Assembly: GCF_963678635.1 (NCBI RefSeq)
Contig: NC_087069.1
Location: forward strand, 27,702,303-27,766,302
Direction: 5' to 3'
Source of the DNA: Symsagittifera roscoffensis
Lineage: Eukaryota; Xenacoelomorpha; Acoela; Convolutidae
DNA: 64,000 nt
Shown here: positions 11,562-24,340 of the stretch, piece after piece
Position numbering within the stretch: position 1 is the first letter of the stretch
How the letters are laid out: every line of letters starts with the position of its first letter
Notes under the pieces: generated by a model
Seen by the model: the letters and a program-made list of their open reading frames with translations, nothing else
What the model was told of the DNA's origin: nothing
The model's database searches: none
Program-made: the position numbers and the translations under genes

Positions 11562-12512
11562 TTATTTACACGCAAACTTACATTTCTCCAATAATATGGC
11601 GAGATTTTCACCATCTAATTTTTCCAGAAATGTTTGTAGTTTTTGCTTGTGTATAACGATTGACCGCTTGGTCAAAATCAAAATGTAATCTAAATATGCG
11701 TAAAAGTTTGAGCAATTTGTAAGTGTGAGATCGATGACCTTTTGAAGTTCGGCCGGCATGTCCGTGAGGCCGTAAAATCCAGTTTGAAATTGGTATGTTC
11801 CTGTAGCAATGCCTCCGATTAAACTGAAGTTGCATTGCTCCTGAGTTGATTTGTCTAACGGGATTTGTGAAAACGCGTAGCGCAAATCCAGTGTTGAGAA
11901 TAGAGTTTGTTGATTGTCGTTTGATTTAACTACTTGTGCTACATTGTCTAACAGTAGATCGATGTTAGGCGTTTGGTATTTATTCTTATGAATAAATTTG
12001 TTTATAATCTTTGAGTCCAACGCTAATTTCACCGTCTGGTCTTTTCTTACTGTAATCACGATTGGACTAATTAATTGTCGGTCGGAATGAGTATCCAGTT
12101 TTATTATGTGTTTTTGATCCAAGAGCTCGTTGAATTCTTTTTCTACTCGTTCTTGTAAGTGCACCGGGACACGGCGTACTTTCTGTTGTACCGGAATAAA
12201 TTCTTTATTGAACTGAGTCCGCATTACGTTACTTTTTGACTTTCCAACACGAATGCGTAATTGTGGATAGTTATCTTTTACCCATCGTTTGATTTCTGGG
12301 TTTGATTGTTCCTGTTCACTTATATTCAGTACGTTCCCTTGTTTTGATTTTTCCTGTATTAATCTTATTCCAACTTGTGGGAGGATGATTCTGCCTATGA
12401 TGTTTGCTTTTTGGTTATCTACAATGATGAATGGGGCAGCTTTTATTTTCCAGCCTCCTGATTCGTAACTATCAGCCTTCCCTCTGGGACAATGGTTTTG
12501 CCATTGTAACAT
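11562..12512 (-). pseudogene. Reverse transcriptase with altered active site
   Basis: A 316-codon frame covers the RT fingers and palm. VHLQERVEKEFNELLDQ, LDSKIINKFIHKNKYQTPNI and TLDLRYAFSQIPLD (catalytic Asp) are followed by QTGFYGLTDMPAELQK and FYAYLDYILIL. The last motif should be YLDD; here the second Asp is Tyr (TAC, 11685-11687), which would abolish polymerase activity. Confidence 0.85.
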
Positions 12513-12742
12513 GCTAAGTTCCGAGCCGTGTCTTCCGGTGGAATTTGTTTCAGTATCACGGAGTTGTCATTTTCTTGTAACCGCCGGGCGGTTTTTCCGT
12601 TTAGAAACGACATTGAACTCCCGGAGTCAGCGATGGCAAATAAATCTTCTGTTTTTGTTTTCAATTTAATGAAGTGTCCATTTGAATCCTCTACTGACAA
12701 ATTTGTTGCCTGCTTTATTTTGAATGCTTCTGATATTGCCAT
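12443..12742 (-). pseudogene. Gypsy aspartic protease
   Basis: The frame starts at an ATG and contains FAIADSGSSMSFLNG, the D-S-G active-site loop. It overlaps the start of the RT frame by about 70 bases in a different register, so protease and RT are now separated by a frameshift. Confidence 0.65.
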
Positions 12743-12745
12743 TAC

Positions 12746-13040
12746 TTAAAATTTATCGACGTGGTACTCCTCCCAACCATTTTTTGACGTAAAATCAGCA
12801 AACGCGACTGGACGCAGTTCGGTTCCTTGACTCTCTGATTCAGTGTCATCTTGTTCTTTTTCATTGTTACAGTCTCCCAGATAATTAACATTTCCTGATC
12901 GACACACTTTAGCGACAATTGCCCCGTTTTGCTCATTTAGAACAAATTTTATCCTTTGCGGGACTTGATTGTAAGTGGTTTTGTCCGAATTGGTTACCAC
13001 ATTTGTAGCATTGCTTTTGAGTGCTAGAATAATGGTTTTT
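12746..13040 (-). pseudogene. Gag nucleocapsid with zinc-knuckle remnants
   Basis: One minus-strand frame reads CYKCGNQFGQNH and then a Cys before a TGA. The neighbouring frame continues with KVCRSGNVNYLG, as in the second Cys of a gypsy zinc knuckle. The knuckle region is thus present but frameshifted. Confidence 0.5.
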
Positions 13041-13312
13041 TTGTTATTGGAACTGACCTCGTGCTTTTTGTTGACCTCGAGGATATGGGCGTCCTCGAAA
13101 ATTTCCGCGGCCTCTTTGAGGTACTTGATTGTTTGTGAAATTACCTCGTTTCCGTGTGTTGATATAGTGCATTGGTTCTTGTTTTGTTGTTGCTTTTTGG
13201 TTTCCGAAAGGATTCGTTTTCATTGTACGACTGTGTTCGATCCCCTTTTCTCTGTGTATTGCATACTCATACGCGTCTTGTGGGGTCCTTGTTTGTGCGA
13301 GTAGTTCTTCGA

Positions 13313-13864
13313 CTATTTTTTTTCAACGTTCATGTGTGCCGTAAACATGTCTCGCACCCACTCGTCGCCTCTGTCCCCGTAATTGGATCTGGAAGCTAAC
13401 TCGACCAGATCAGCGTGAAATTGTTCCAGGTTTTCCGTTTTCTTCTGTTTTCTGCAGATAAAGTTGTATCTTTCGAACGCGACAATTCTGGTTGTTACGA
13501 ATATGTCTTCTAGTGTCGTAATTAACTCTCTTGTTGTCACCGCGTGTAGTACAAGACCCGGACGTTTTTGCTGAATTTGACGCTGGCCCTCGGCTCCCAG
13601 GCAAAGAAAAATGTAACTTCTTACTTTAGCGTCGGTTTCATCCCATCGGAACAAATTACATAGGACTCTCTTTTCTCGGGCTTTTACCACGTGGTTTTCC
13701 CAACCAACTCTCTTCTCTTGATTGCGAACCTCCCGGTTTTTCCTTTGAGCGTCTGTTTCTCCTTTTATTTCGACCTCATATATCGGTTCTGTGGGCTCGA
13801 CGAGTGGAGGTCTTTTTCTCTGAAGATTTCTTACCTCAATCCCGTCTTTGGCAAATACTGCCAT
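13313..13864 (-). pseudogene. Gag capsid region of decayed gypsy element
   Basis: A 183-codon frame from an ATG near the 5' LTR. It reads NLFRWDETDAKVRSYIFLCL, then LITTLEDIFV, ERYNFICRKQKKTENLEQFH and LVELASRS, the helix pattern of a retrotransposon capsid (helical segments with a YxFxxxxQ-type core). It ends early compared with a usual gag and the nucleocapsid continues in other frames. Confidence 0.65.
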
Positions 13865-13957
13865 CTCAAATATCGCTGCCCACTTCGACCATTCCAGTGG
13901 TGGCTCGCTTGAGGCTTTCTCTCAAAATGGGTTGATATTCAACGGTTTTTTGAGTAT

Positions 13958-13973
13958 CCTGCTCGCTGCTCCA
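13958..13973 (-). other. Candidate primer binding site
   Basis: Immediately inside the 5' LTR the minus strand reads TGGAGCAGCGAGCAGG. The TGG start pairs with a tRNA CCA end, and the position is as expected for a gypsy element. The tRNA was not identified. Confidence 0.5.
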
Positions 13974-14220
13974 TGTCATACCCCAGAGTATGAGCGTGAA
14001 TAGAATGAATCCGAACGGATCGATATGCGTAGTCTTTGTATGATTTTGAATAAAACAGCTGTTGTTCAGAAAAATAAATTATCGTCTGAGACTTGCTCAT
14101 GGACTTCAGTTGGCATGCAGCCGTATCAAGGTCATTTGACCAGACAATATATAAATAAATATGTTACTCAAATTAATACATAATAACGATAATGAGTTTA
14201 TCTATCCGTACCGGATGACA
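13974..14220 (-). repeat. 5' LTR of the decayed gypsy element
   Basis: A 247-bp repeat with perfect short terminal inverted ends TGTCAT/ATGACA, partner of 7905-8151. It would hold the promoter for the minus-strand transcript. Confidence 0.9.
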
Positions 14221-15320
14221 ACCCAGCACAGGCTTTATTACTATTCACACCTCTATTTATGATACAATCGAATTGGGTTCACATATGCGTTGCAGTTCAA
14301 GCAGCACAGAGTTCTGTTTGTCTTACATTTTCTCTTCATGCGGTCCACTTTGAGATAGAAAACGCACGACGCTGTGTTGGAACTATTCGACTTCTTTCAG
14401 ATGGGCGAATTTGAGCTTTTCGAGGATACAGCAATTTTTTAGTTGTCACCCAGGTCAGAATCGTCTTTAAAAGTTTGAGAAATCATTGAATTCTTTAAAA
14501 AAAAATTTTAAAGTTGAGAATTCAAGATTGGGAATTCATTGAGAACTCATTTTAGTTCACACCTAGATCAAAATCGTCTGTAAAATATTGAGATTTGTCT
14601 TAAATTGTCGTTAAAAGATTGAGAAATTTTTTCGTCAAAAATGCGCAAATTCTTGTTAGGCACTCTATTCATTTGACTCTAAAAACCTCTTGAAGACCTT
14701 TAGAGTGGACATGATAGAACTCTACTCTTTTGTATTCATCGATTTATCTATTATCTTTTGTAACTTTAAAGATTATTGCGGTTAAAAAAGTTATATAAAG
14801 TTTCAAATGATGGACTCTTTTTTAATTCTTTTAATGAAATAAAATTCTTTAATCATAAAACACAATTCAAATTTGTTAAAGCCCCAAAATAATTTAAGCC
14901 GTCAAACTGTTTGTTTGAGATAGGTTTCAGCATTCTCGATATAACAATTTTTTTCGTGACTGCGCTGGGTAGAGAAGTTCATTTTAAAAGCAAACCTTCT
15001 AAACACCAACTTGCGCTACGTTTCTTCCCCCTTCCCCCTTTTCCCCCCTCTCGTTTTAAACTCTCGGAAACGATACAATACTACTCAAACATATACTTTC
15101 TGAGATAGTTTTTTGATTTTCTTTACTTCGCATTAGCTGCGGGTTCTTTAATTCAAGTTAGCTAAGGGTCTAGAAGATCTATAACACGTCAAGTTTCTTA
15201 GTGAATGTTAAAAAGCAAGGCCAACCTCTGCTTCGGTTTTCAAACCAAAAAGTACTATGAAAGTATGTTGAAAACAGACGTTATTTTTAAGTAACATTAT
15301 TCTACAATTTGCAATTGAAG
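14221..15320. other. Intergenic DNA between gypsy element and ankyrin gene
   Basis: No coding potential that I trust. A C-rich, T-rich tract lies near 15025-15050. The 3' UTR of the ankyrin gene should lie in its right part; a minus-strand ATTAAA at 15147-15152 is a possible poly(A) signal. Confidence 0.4.
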
Positions 15321-18300
15321 TCAATTCTTAGACGCGGTGGAGACCTTCCTTCTCGTCGACCGGGAAGTTGTCGCTCTGCTGTCTCGTCTGCTGCTGGCGT
15401 AGCTCTTCGACAGCTCCCCAGAATTCATCAACATTTTGCGCCTCCGGACTTCCTCCTCTTTGAACCGTCTCAAAGTGATCTCGTAGGCATCGAAATCGTC
15501 TTTCGATTTCCTTGATGGATCGCTATACTCGGCAGACACTTGAGGCACAATCATAGGCAATGTATTGAGTGCCTTAAACAACAAATTGAGGTGAAAAAAG
15601 GGCCTTTTGCGTATAACACACTGGCATCAACAGTGAATTGGAAAAAAACCGAACAAACGAAACTTAGCATAACTTTGAAAATGAGGATAGTCAATTAGCC
15701 AATGGGAAACAAGAATAACTAAAAATAGCCCAAAACAACACATAAGAGCATCAGTTTTATGACGTAACGAGAGATTTTACGGTTAAGTATGGATATCAAG
15801 TATGTTTTCGTATCCTAATAAGTGGGTATAATAATTTTTGTAACAATTAGACAAAGCGGACAAAAAAGCTCACAGAACAAGGAAAAGTAACCCTAAAATC
15901 CTAATTTTGAAAAATTACGACACCATTTTTCGTTGTTTTAGTTTATTAATGTCAGCTCAGAAACAGATAGCTGCATTAATGGCAATTAAGTGTTCCTAAA
16001 TACCTGCAAGTTTAGCAGCAAGCTCAAACTTCTTTTCACGTCATCTGGCCCATTAAAGTAAGAAAGCTCCCCTGGACGAAATCTTCCCTTTCGTGCGAAA
16101 ATCTCTCGCTCTGACTCGGGTGTTTCCTCTTGCTTGGTTAGGGGTGAACTTAAATTCAATCCTCCAACTGGTTTCTTCATAATTTGTGGCAGCTGAATTG
16201 AGTAACTCTGCGATGATGATTTTGACGTCTTCAAATTTTCATCGCTAAGGTCTGCAAAAATAACCTTTCGGAAATACACAGATTTTGGTCTTTTTGTAGT
16301 AAATCGAACTTTTAAGTCAAGTAAAATACCATTCATTTTGCTATGGTGTCACAAGTAAAACGAGCGTTTTTTGGCCTTACAAATAATATAAAGAGGGTGT
16401 TATATTGATAGGGGAATAAAACCAGGTGATAAAATATTTTGAAACCGGACTTACGAATAAAGAAGCACTTTCACGGCAAAATAAAATTGACAGGAAATCA
16501 GACTTGATATCTTTTCCAAAAAGTTATGAAGTCTTAACTAATCTTTCTCAAAAGTAGAGAAAAAACTAAATTTCTGGTCACCGTTTTGGCGTTTTCTAAG
16601 CAGCTCGTAGCATTCTCGATGACCGAGTGAAAACGCTTGGCCAATCGGATGGTTTCCGCAGTTGTCAGTTATTGACAACAGTCTCTTAAACATTCTATGT
16701 CTTGACATGAGAGAGCACAGATGTCGCACAATTTTGATGCTGTTGTTGCAAACAGCATGAAACAGAACAGTCCGACCTTCATCAAAAGCAAGTTTCAAGC
16801 TCAAAAAAATTAGATATTTTTAAGTTTGATACCTTCAATGAAAAGAGTTAGCGTAATCAAAGAAGCCGACCAATTTCTTGTGTTTTGTAATTTTTCATGT
16901 TTTGACCAAGGAACAAGGTTTTTGAGAATTTCTAAAGTTTTTTTTTCATATCCAAACTGTATATCATATCCATGTCTTGTAGATTTGGTTGATAAAAATG
17001 TTTTTTTTTCATAAGATATGATCTAAGTTAGATCCTATTCGTTTAAAAGGCTCATGATAATTTGCTGTTGTCCATTGTTAAAACACAGCAGGCTAATTAA
17101 AAATGTCTATGTTATTTGCTGATATTTTTTCTCTACGTTCCAGCTTGAACTTTGCCATTGACCTTCTTTATCCCGATGGAATAGGTCAAACTCCCCAGAA
17201 GATATCAACTGACAGGCTAAAGCGTCCAGTCCAAATATGACACTGTAGAACAGGAGGTCACGACCAAAAATATCTCGTTGTGTGTAGTCGCACCCAAAAT
17301 CTGAAAGCAAAGAGTCTTCTAGTTTTGAAGGCAAGTTAATGCAAACAGAAAAAATCAAGGACAGATCTAAGATTCTATCGAAGAGGGGTTGTTTTTGGAG
17401 GGGGGAGGTTGGGTTTAAAAATTTCAGGCCAAACAAAATTGTTTTTTTTTCTAGGTCGTCCAAAATGGTTTTCCGAGCTCTGCTAATTCACTCTCAAGAA
17501 CCCATTTTAACCAAATTATCCTATTCGCAGGCAATTGATTGATAAACAGGCCTAGAAAGAGTTTTTTTCAGTACTTTCTCAAAGATGCTGGCCAAAAAAT
17601 CGCTTTTTTTCGAAGCGCGGTTCCACCTCAAAATTAGTATTTACTGGCACGGAGGGTACCTTTTACAAAATTTTAGAACCGGTCATCCAAAAATGGATGT
17701 CTAAAGACTGTATCAAAGGGGTCCCTAGAGGCGGTCAGGGTGTCGAATCCCGCCACTGGGTAAAAGCAGGGGCGAATTCAGGGGGTGGGGTATTCGACCC
17801 TGGGGGATTCGACTCTCAGGATGACCGACCCTAAATTTTTCTAAGGGCGCTTTTGGGGCCAGTATATAGAAAATTTGAGGGTGAAACGTGCGCCGAAAAA
17901 GCACAATTTATAAATCAAATTTTCAGCTATCCAAAAAACCTTCAAAAGCGTTTTTTGGTTTGTATTCAGAAAAATGTTTTTTATTTCAAAAGAGCTCGGA
18001 AAATCTGTTTGGCCGATATGAAAAAATTCTACAAAACTTTTGATTTTTTTTAAATCAGCCGCCCTCGAGAAAATCTCAGATCCGCCCCTGGGAAAAAAGG
18101 TAAATTGGTCTTAAACAATTTAATGACAGTTTTTCTGGAACCTTATTACGATATAACCTTAATCGAGGCGCGCAGATAACAATGAGCTTTGAAGCTCCAA
18201 CAACCCATGATTTTTGAAGCGGAGCGTCGCCTTCAATTGTTTTCTTTAGTCGCAAACAAAAACAAAACTTTTCATTTCTGCTTCCCATTTTTCAGTTTAG

Positions 18301-18937
18301 AAGAAACAATACAGATCCGAGCACCAGCGGATTTAGGGGAAGGGGAGGGGAAGGACGTTCCTTCTCTCTGGGATTTGTCCACCTGCCGACCCAAAGGGCC
18401 CCTTTGTACTAATTTGAGACATCAATCTTTGGCTGACGGACTTTCTTAAGGCACCTTCGCGCCTAAGTTGACTAGTTTTGAGGGAGAAGCAATTTTTTTG
18501 GTCACAGTTTTCGAAAAAGTGCCTAAAAACCCCTTTTTGGCCTATTCTCTCAAAATCTTGCTTGAGGCGCTGAAAACTAGGCCAAAACGGTCTCTTTATT
18601 GCTCTGGGAGAGCTCGGAACATCAATTTGGTCGAACTGAAAAAAGTCGACAAAATTTCCGAATATATCCTCGAGAAAATACTAGACCCGCCCCTGGCTCC
18701 GAGTATTCCTCAAAACTCCCAGATAATTCAGTTTTTGAAGCTTCTTTGCTCACCAAGTAAGTGTTCGATGATCTTCTCGGCCACTGACCCCTTTCTGGTA
18801 GCCGCCACTATCAGTGCATTCTGACCAAAACTATTCCTGACCCCAATGTCGAAATTGCTATCTGGTCTCCTTAGCAGAAAATGAATGGTCGATGGATGAC
18901 AATGTTTGATCAGATCGAAAACTCCAATTTCACACAT
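15321..18937 (-). CDS. Ankyrin-repeat protein, five exons, 338 aa
   Basis: Exons on the minus strand, joined by phase and splice sites: 18937-18754, 17300-17163, 16776-16582, 16251-16004 and 15572-15321. The join gives one open frame of 338 codons plus TGA. Residues 1 to about 175 form ankyrin-type helix pairs: NSFGQNALIVAA near residue 35, then DIFGRDLLFYSVIFG, DKEGRTVLFHAV (built across the exon 2/3 junction) and DNCGNHPIGQAFSLGH. After that comes a Ser-rich linker and a Lys/Arg/Glu-rich C-terminus. Donors GTGAGC and GTATTT are good; GTGACC is fair; the exon 2 donor (GTCAAT) is poor, but the repeat reads correctly only with it. Ankyrin repeats bind other proteins; the partner and family cannot be told, and no enzyme domain is present. 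Intron 1 holds two MITEs. Confidence 0.75.
17767..18090 (+). mobile_element. hAT-type MITE, copy A
   Basis: It begins CAGGGGCGAATTC and ends GATCCGCCCCTG, inverted ends typical of hAT elements. The 8 bases on each side (GGTAAAAG and GGAAAAAA) match at six positions, fitting a worn 8-bp target duplication. It has no transposase and lies in intron 1 of the ankyrin gene. Confidence 0.65.
18322..18695 (+). mobile_element. hAT-type MITE, copy B
   Basis: Worn inverted ends (CACCAGCGGATTTAG and CTAGACCCGCCCCTG) are flanked by GATCCGAG and GCTCCGAG, a 7-of-8 target duplication. The interior (GACCCAAAGGGCCCCTTTG, TTGAGACATCAAT) is shared with copies A and C. Confidence 0.7.
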
Positions 18938-20499
18938 TGTTCAAGAAATACAAAAACAAATCAATATTTATCACCAGGTGATATTATAAATAAACTATAA
19001 AGTTTATTGTAAGCGTTCGATGCAGAGTCAGTGAAAAACACGATATGAAAGCTGATATGAGACTTGAGTTAGTTAAAAGACTGACTTTTTGCTTCTCAAA
19101 ACAGTTAAATCAAGCGTAAAAGTTTATATTTGTGCACTTGTTATCTAAATGTTTCTCAAATTACGTATTTAAACTCAGTTTATTTTCGTTAACAAAAAAA
19201 ACACAAAATCTCACTAAACCATGGATTTTTTTTCTGTTAGCAGAAAACAATCTTGCCCGAAAAATTTATGCCTTTGAAATTTTCAATTTTTATCTTTCTG
19301 AACTTTATGAAAACTGAAGAAACAGTTTTTTGAACTTGAGATTCGTGAAAAATTTATTGTGTCAGGCAATTGTTATTGGTATCTTAGGCTATTTTGTATT
19401 TTTGTTCCGTTCACTCGAACAATGGAAAAGAATTTTGGATTAGGGTCTGTTTTTTTCTGTCAGTTTTCAATTTTGATTACCTCACTGAAGAATTGAACGG
19501 TGCCAAGTAGGGTATCAAATCGAAGTTCTTTTGATAGTCATTTTGGATTCTAAAAAGCTTCAAAAGAATTCTCTCAGAGTTTGGGGAGCGGTGGTGAGCT
19601 GGTTACGTCTCCGGCTTTCTATTGCATGTAGTTCTAAAACAGGGGCACAAAAGCTGCCCGCCGTGATGAGGTGTACAGCTCTTGTGTTTGTGTTGAACCT
19701 TTCCCCCGTGGATAAATGGTCATAATCTTAATCTGAGAAAAACAAATTTGATTTTTTAAATAGCTTTCCAGACTAAACTACAATAAAATTGTTGGGAGAC
19801 TAACCTCCTTATTGTAATTTTAATTTAATTCCAATTAACAATTTTTCTAGCATTTTGTTTTTTTTTCTTGCTCTAGAATAAAAAAAATTTTTGAACCTAA
19901 TTATTTGCAAAAAAATAACATTTTTACTTGAACATAATTACTTGTTCTTTTATTACTTTTTTGTCGTTTTACATTTTTATACCTTATTTTGGTTGGAATA
20001 TTTTGTGCTACTTGCACAACACAGCACAGACTAAAACTATTTTTTTATCCTCAACCAAATTTTTAAAAAGTAAATCTTTTGAGCAAATAATCCATCAGTT
20101 TTTCAGGTCAAAAATTTGAAAACAAAACGAAGAAACATGAAACAGGAGCTGCATGCTAATGACAATAGTGATTTAAGTGCAACCTACTCCAAAAATGGCG
20201 TGAAGTACCTGCTACGTTGTGAACACTGCAAAAATTGAACAATTAGTCGGTTAGAAAAAATTGGTTTGACTCTTTTGAAAAACTGATGTTTACAGAACAG
20301 CAGGGAGCAAATCTTTTTTCCGTTTCTCTTTCAAAAAGCAGCAAAGAGGAGGCAAACTTTGATGATACACATAGTTAAGCTTTTTGAATTTTTATTTAGG
20401 TTTGGTTTTAATAACATCGAGTATTACAAGAATGAACTTTGTACTGAACTAACTCATTAGTTGGCTTAATGCTTTACCGAGTTACTCTCACACAGCACG
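18938..20499. other. Gene-free stretch upstream of ankyrin gene
   Basis: Contains the presumed promoter of the minus-strand ankyrin gene near its left end, without a clear TATA box. Near 19583-19720 there is a GC-richer patch with GGTGAGCTGGTTACGTCTCC, similar to the tRNA-like sequence at 42014 and possibly a worn SINE. No gene seen. Confidence 0.4.
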
Positions 20500-20519
20500 G
20501 AGACAACGAAAAACTTTTA

Positions 20520-21175
20520 GATTGTGCGAAATTGACACCTTCGATTTTGTTCTGAATTCTGGCATCAATGAGAGAGAAACATGCATCAAGTACAAATTGA
20601 TCAGGTTCAAACATAATTTTCCGACATTGTTGTCAGGTTGCAGAAAAAAACTCCAAAGGGGTAAAAAAAGTTTAGAATAATGTTGCTCTCCCTTTTCCTC
20701 GTGTGGAGAAAATTTTTCCATGAAAATTTAATTGATAAGGTTAGTTAGTAAGTATTAGTATGTTCCGTGACTGATAAAAAGTTTTTTTGAATTCTCAATT
20801 TTAATAAAAATATGCATTTGTTCCACCCACAATCAGTTATATAACTGCAAAAATTGCCACATTCGATTTTGTTCTGCATTCGAGCATCAGTGACGGAGAA
20901 ATGTGCTTCAAGCACAAAATGAATCAGTTCAAAAATAATTTTCCGATGATGTCATCAGGTTGCAGAAAAAACTTCACAATTGAATAGTTTTTTTTTCAAA
21001 TTTTAGAACAATTCTGCTCTCCTTTTTCCTCGTGTCGAGAGATATATTCCAAAAAACTTCAACTGCTAAGGTCAGTTAGTTAAATTCTAGTATAATTGGT
21101 GACTGATAAAATGTTTTTTTTTTGTTCTTAGTAAAACTGTACACTTGTTCCACCCACAATCAGTTTCATAGCTGC
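20520..21175. repeat. Tandem duplication, about 322-bp unit, two copies
   Basis: The unit holding CGATTTTGTTCTG, a CATAATTTTCCGA-type run, GTTGCAGAAAAAA, TCCTCGTGT and TTCCACCCACAATCAGTT occurs twice with a spacing of 322 bases (20542 versus 20864). The copies have many substitutions and small indels, so the duplication is old. Confidence 0.75.
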
Positions 21176-24100
21176 ACAAGTTGATTCAACAAGAAAATGT
21201 TTCTTTCTCTCTCGTAGTTTTCAGTTCAGCACAAAATGCAGTTCTGTGAAAAAATCTTTGAAAGAGAAAAATTATGAAATCTAGAGAAACTATGAAATCG
21301 TACGAGAAAAATCTTATTATATTTCCAAATCTTAAAGGAAAATTGCATGACTAGCTTTTTTTTCATGGATCGAAACATTTTTTTTTCGAGTTTTGCAATG
21401 TATCGTGTTTGATAAGTTTTTCTAAAACAAAAAGAACCACTTGTTAAGGGGAAAATTGTAAAAGAGAAAGAAATCTAGGCGTTTGTAGATTGTATTTCTG
21501 AAATTAAATTTCATGTTTTGTATATGTTATTTTTTGTATATGGGTAATTGAGAATTGAGGTCTGCCTTTGATAGAATCATGTTTAACTTACCATATAAAA
21601 AATAAAAAAAATTAGGGTGTTTATACTCATAGTCATAAAAAAATCAGAGCAGCGTACATTATAGACAAAAGTAACAAAATTTTAACAAAAAAAATTTTTT
21701 TTGAAAAAAGCTAATTTGAGCATAAAAGTGATTTTCCGACTTTATTTTAAAACTTTTTTGCCGCCTTGTGAAAATCATTTATCGCAAACTTTTCTTATAT
21801 TGAAGTTCTATGATAATTTTTTTAAACTCTCGTGTGTGGAAGAATTGCATGATCAGCATTCTAATTGTATAAAACTGTATGATAAACATTTTTGGTCAAC
21901 TCGGATTGCGTCAGTACGCAGCTACATCATTTAATGGGTATAAGTCGATGAGCGGTAAAAAAAATTGGCCGAAGCACAAATTGCACTTAAGCGCTGCCAA
22001 TAATATTCATGACATTTTTCAATTAATCTGCTAATTGAGTGTTTTATACCCGCATTTCCTAATTAAAGTGAAAGAAAGTCGATTAGAATGGATTGAAATA
22101 ACAACAAATCTCAACAAATTGTGATTGCTAAACGAAATATGTTTGTCAAAATGTCAACGAAATGTCTTCGCTAATTGTGCGTGTCGGTGGGTGTGGTTGT
22201 AAATGTGGGCAGTGCAGAGTGGTTATTTTTTCTTCCGCCCAATCGGTTCAACCATCATAATTCATTTTTTGTACAATGGCAAACATACTATATGCTGAAG
22301 ACATAACCTACAAACTCTAGAATTGCTCAATTAACCTTGTGAAGGAGGAAAAAAGGCAAAACAACTCTATCAGTTCAATGTTTCCTTTGCGGACATGGGA
22401 ATTTTTCATGACTAACATTGAAAGCGATAGATGAATTTTGAATTTTCAAGTATCAATCGATCTGTTTTTTTTTATTTCAGAAATTGATGAAAAAGAATTG
22501 AATCTGTCCTATTAACTAAAATTCACTAAGTTAACAAGCTTGAAATTTTGCCTTAGATTACATCCAGTACCGAAAATTGTTTTTAATTCTAACGAGAAAT
22601 AATTAATTTGTAATCTAAATATTCGGCCAAAAATTCTTGAAATGTTTAAATAAAGCAAGGACTTTCTTATATTACGAGGTCAAAATGTGTATTTTGTGAA
22701 TTATAAGCGGAGCCTGCTACAAGATGCTCCCTTTGCTCTTCTTTTTTTCTTTCAATTTTTTTGATCGTTCAGACAAAACCACAACATGTTTGAAGACTTG
22801 TCTCTGGAATCCAAGAACATACAGACACAAAATTGTGCGCCTATCTAGTTCTCAATTTGGCTTCGTAATGTACAGCTTTTTGTATTTTTTATCTAATTTT
22901 AATCGGAAATTAGCTAACCTACGTTAAATCTAGCTTGAAAAAATCAGCTGGTTAGACTAAAATCCCAACATAACGTTGGCTAGACGGTTGTACTATCCGC
23001 AAGGCCACATGATCTTAAACCAACGAACAGTTTTAACAATCCAATAACATATTGTTATAATTGTTATAGCACTTGTTAAGTCACATTGTTTTGCCACGGC
23101 TAATATGCATACTCGAAGCATGTTTGGCTCGCTTTGGTTGATCATTGAACTGTTTATGGTTTTTATTTCCAGAACTTGTTTATATCTAATGTTGGATGAT
23201 AAAAAAAATTCTATACAGAAAACACAAAAAATTAGGTTAGATTATCTATATAAAAATTTAATCCAGATTTCAAGCTTTTGTTGAGTAGGTACGGGTTGCA
23301 AATGGCGGAAGTTTGAAGCATCAAGATTATGTACGGAACAGTTAAGTAACGAAAAGCCATATGTAAGTTACATGAGAACCCGTGTTGACGTCCAAACAAG
23401 AAAAATATCTATCATACATTTTAATATATGGAGTCTATGAAAAAAATTGATTGCCATACAATTTTCATAAACAAAATTTCTATGACTAGCATTTTCCAAC
23501 TCGATTTTTTTTCGCGAAAGTCATCTCCCACAGTGAGGTTCCGTGGATAACATTCAATTATAATCGTGGTCAGAAGTTTGGCCATTACAATCGATTATAA
23601 TTACAATTTGGGACCACGCAATCGATGATAATCTATTATATTTCACCAAATTTAATTGTTTTTTGGTGAAATTAAATCGTATATAATTCATTGACTTCCA
23701 TCTTAAAAGAATAAAATGGACTGTGATCCTTATTGATATCTACCAAATTTTTCTGCAAATTTGGCAAATTTTTCTGAATTATGTTGGGCGCCAAAATGTG
23801 CGCTCAGTCTCCTTTGAGCAAGTTAAATTTTTTCAAACCATAAAATTTTATTCGTATATCCGGTAATTCAAACGGTTAGTGTCGTAATCCATAAACAAAA
23901 TCAAATTCTGCTATAAAACGCATTCTTAACAGTGTTTGTTTTTCGGTACAAACTTGAATGATACATTGGTGCAAACTAGCCAGAACAACCGGTGATTGTC
24001 TTTGAGACAAATTGCTCTTTCGACGGTCAGCCTTTTATCAAGGCTGAATCAAATTAGAGCGAACAACTGTTTAACTAAGCTGTAACCCACTTTTTCGGTA

Positions 24101-24340
24101 TATTAATACATGGGCCGCTGGGGGAATCACACCTACGCCGGAAAAGTCTGCTGGTATTCTGTACATTCGAAGGTACATTCGCTTGTCCATCTGTTCTCAT
24201 GCGTAGTTACTTTTATGCAATTATACTCTCGCAAATTCGCTTTGCAACACACAGCCTCCTCGATTTCTAAATTTGCTCACAAACAATTAAAAAACAACCA
24301 GGTTTTGCAGAACGATATTGCTCACACTTTAAACACAGGT
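21176..24340. other. Gene-free stretch
   Basis: No supported gene. A patch at about 21960-22260 has several homeodomain-type cores (TTAATCTGCTAATTGAG, CCTAATTAAAG), which may be chance in AT-rich DNA. From 23530 to 23700 the ATTATAAT/CGATTATAAT motif is repeated, as it is around the CA-rich cores further on. Confidence 0.4.

Larger units (their letters stand above)
7905..14220 (-). mobile_element. Complete but decayed Ty3/gypsy LTR retrotransposon
   Basis: Two 247-bp direct repeats with ends TGTCAT...ATGACA bound the element and the 5-bp sequence ACCCA flanks it on both sides (7900-7904 and 14221-14225). Read on the minus strand the order is gag, zinc knuckle, protease, RT, RNase H, integrase, pol tail, as in Ty3/gypsy. 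Frameshifts and stops interrupt the genes, the RT active site is altered, and the LTRs differ at roughly two dozen positions by eye, so this is an old inactive copy. Confidence 0.9.
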
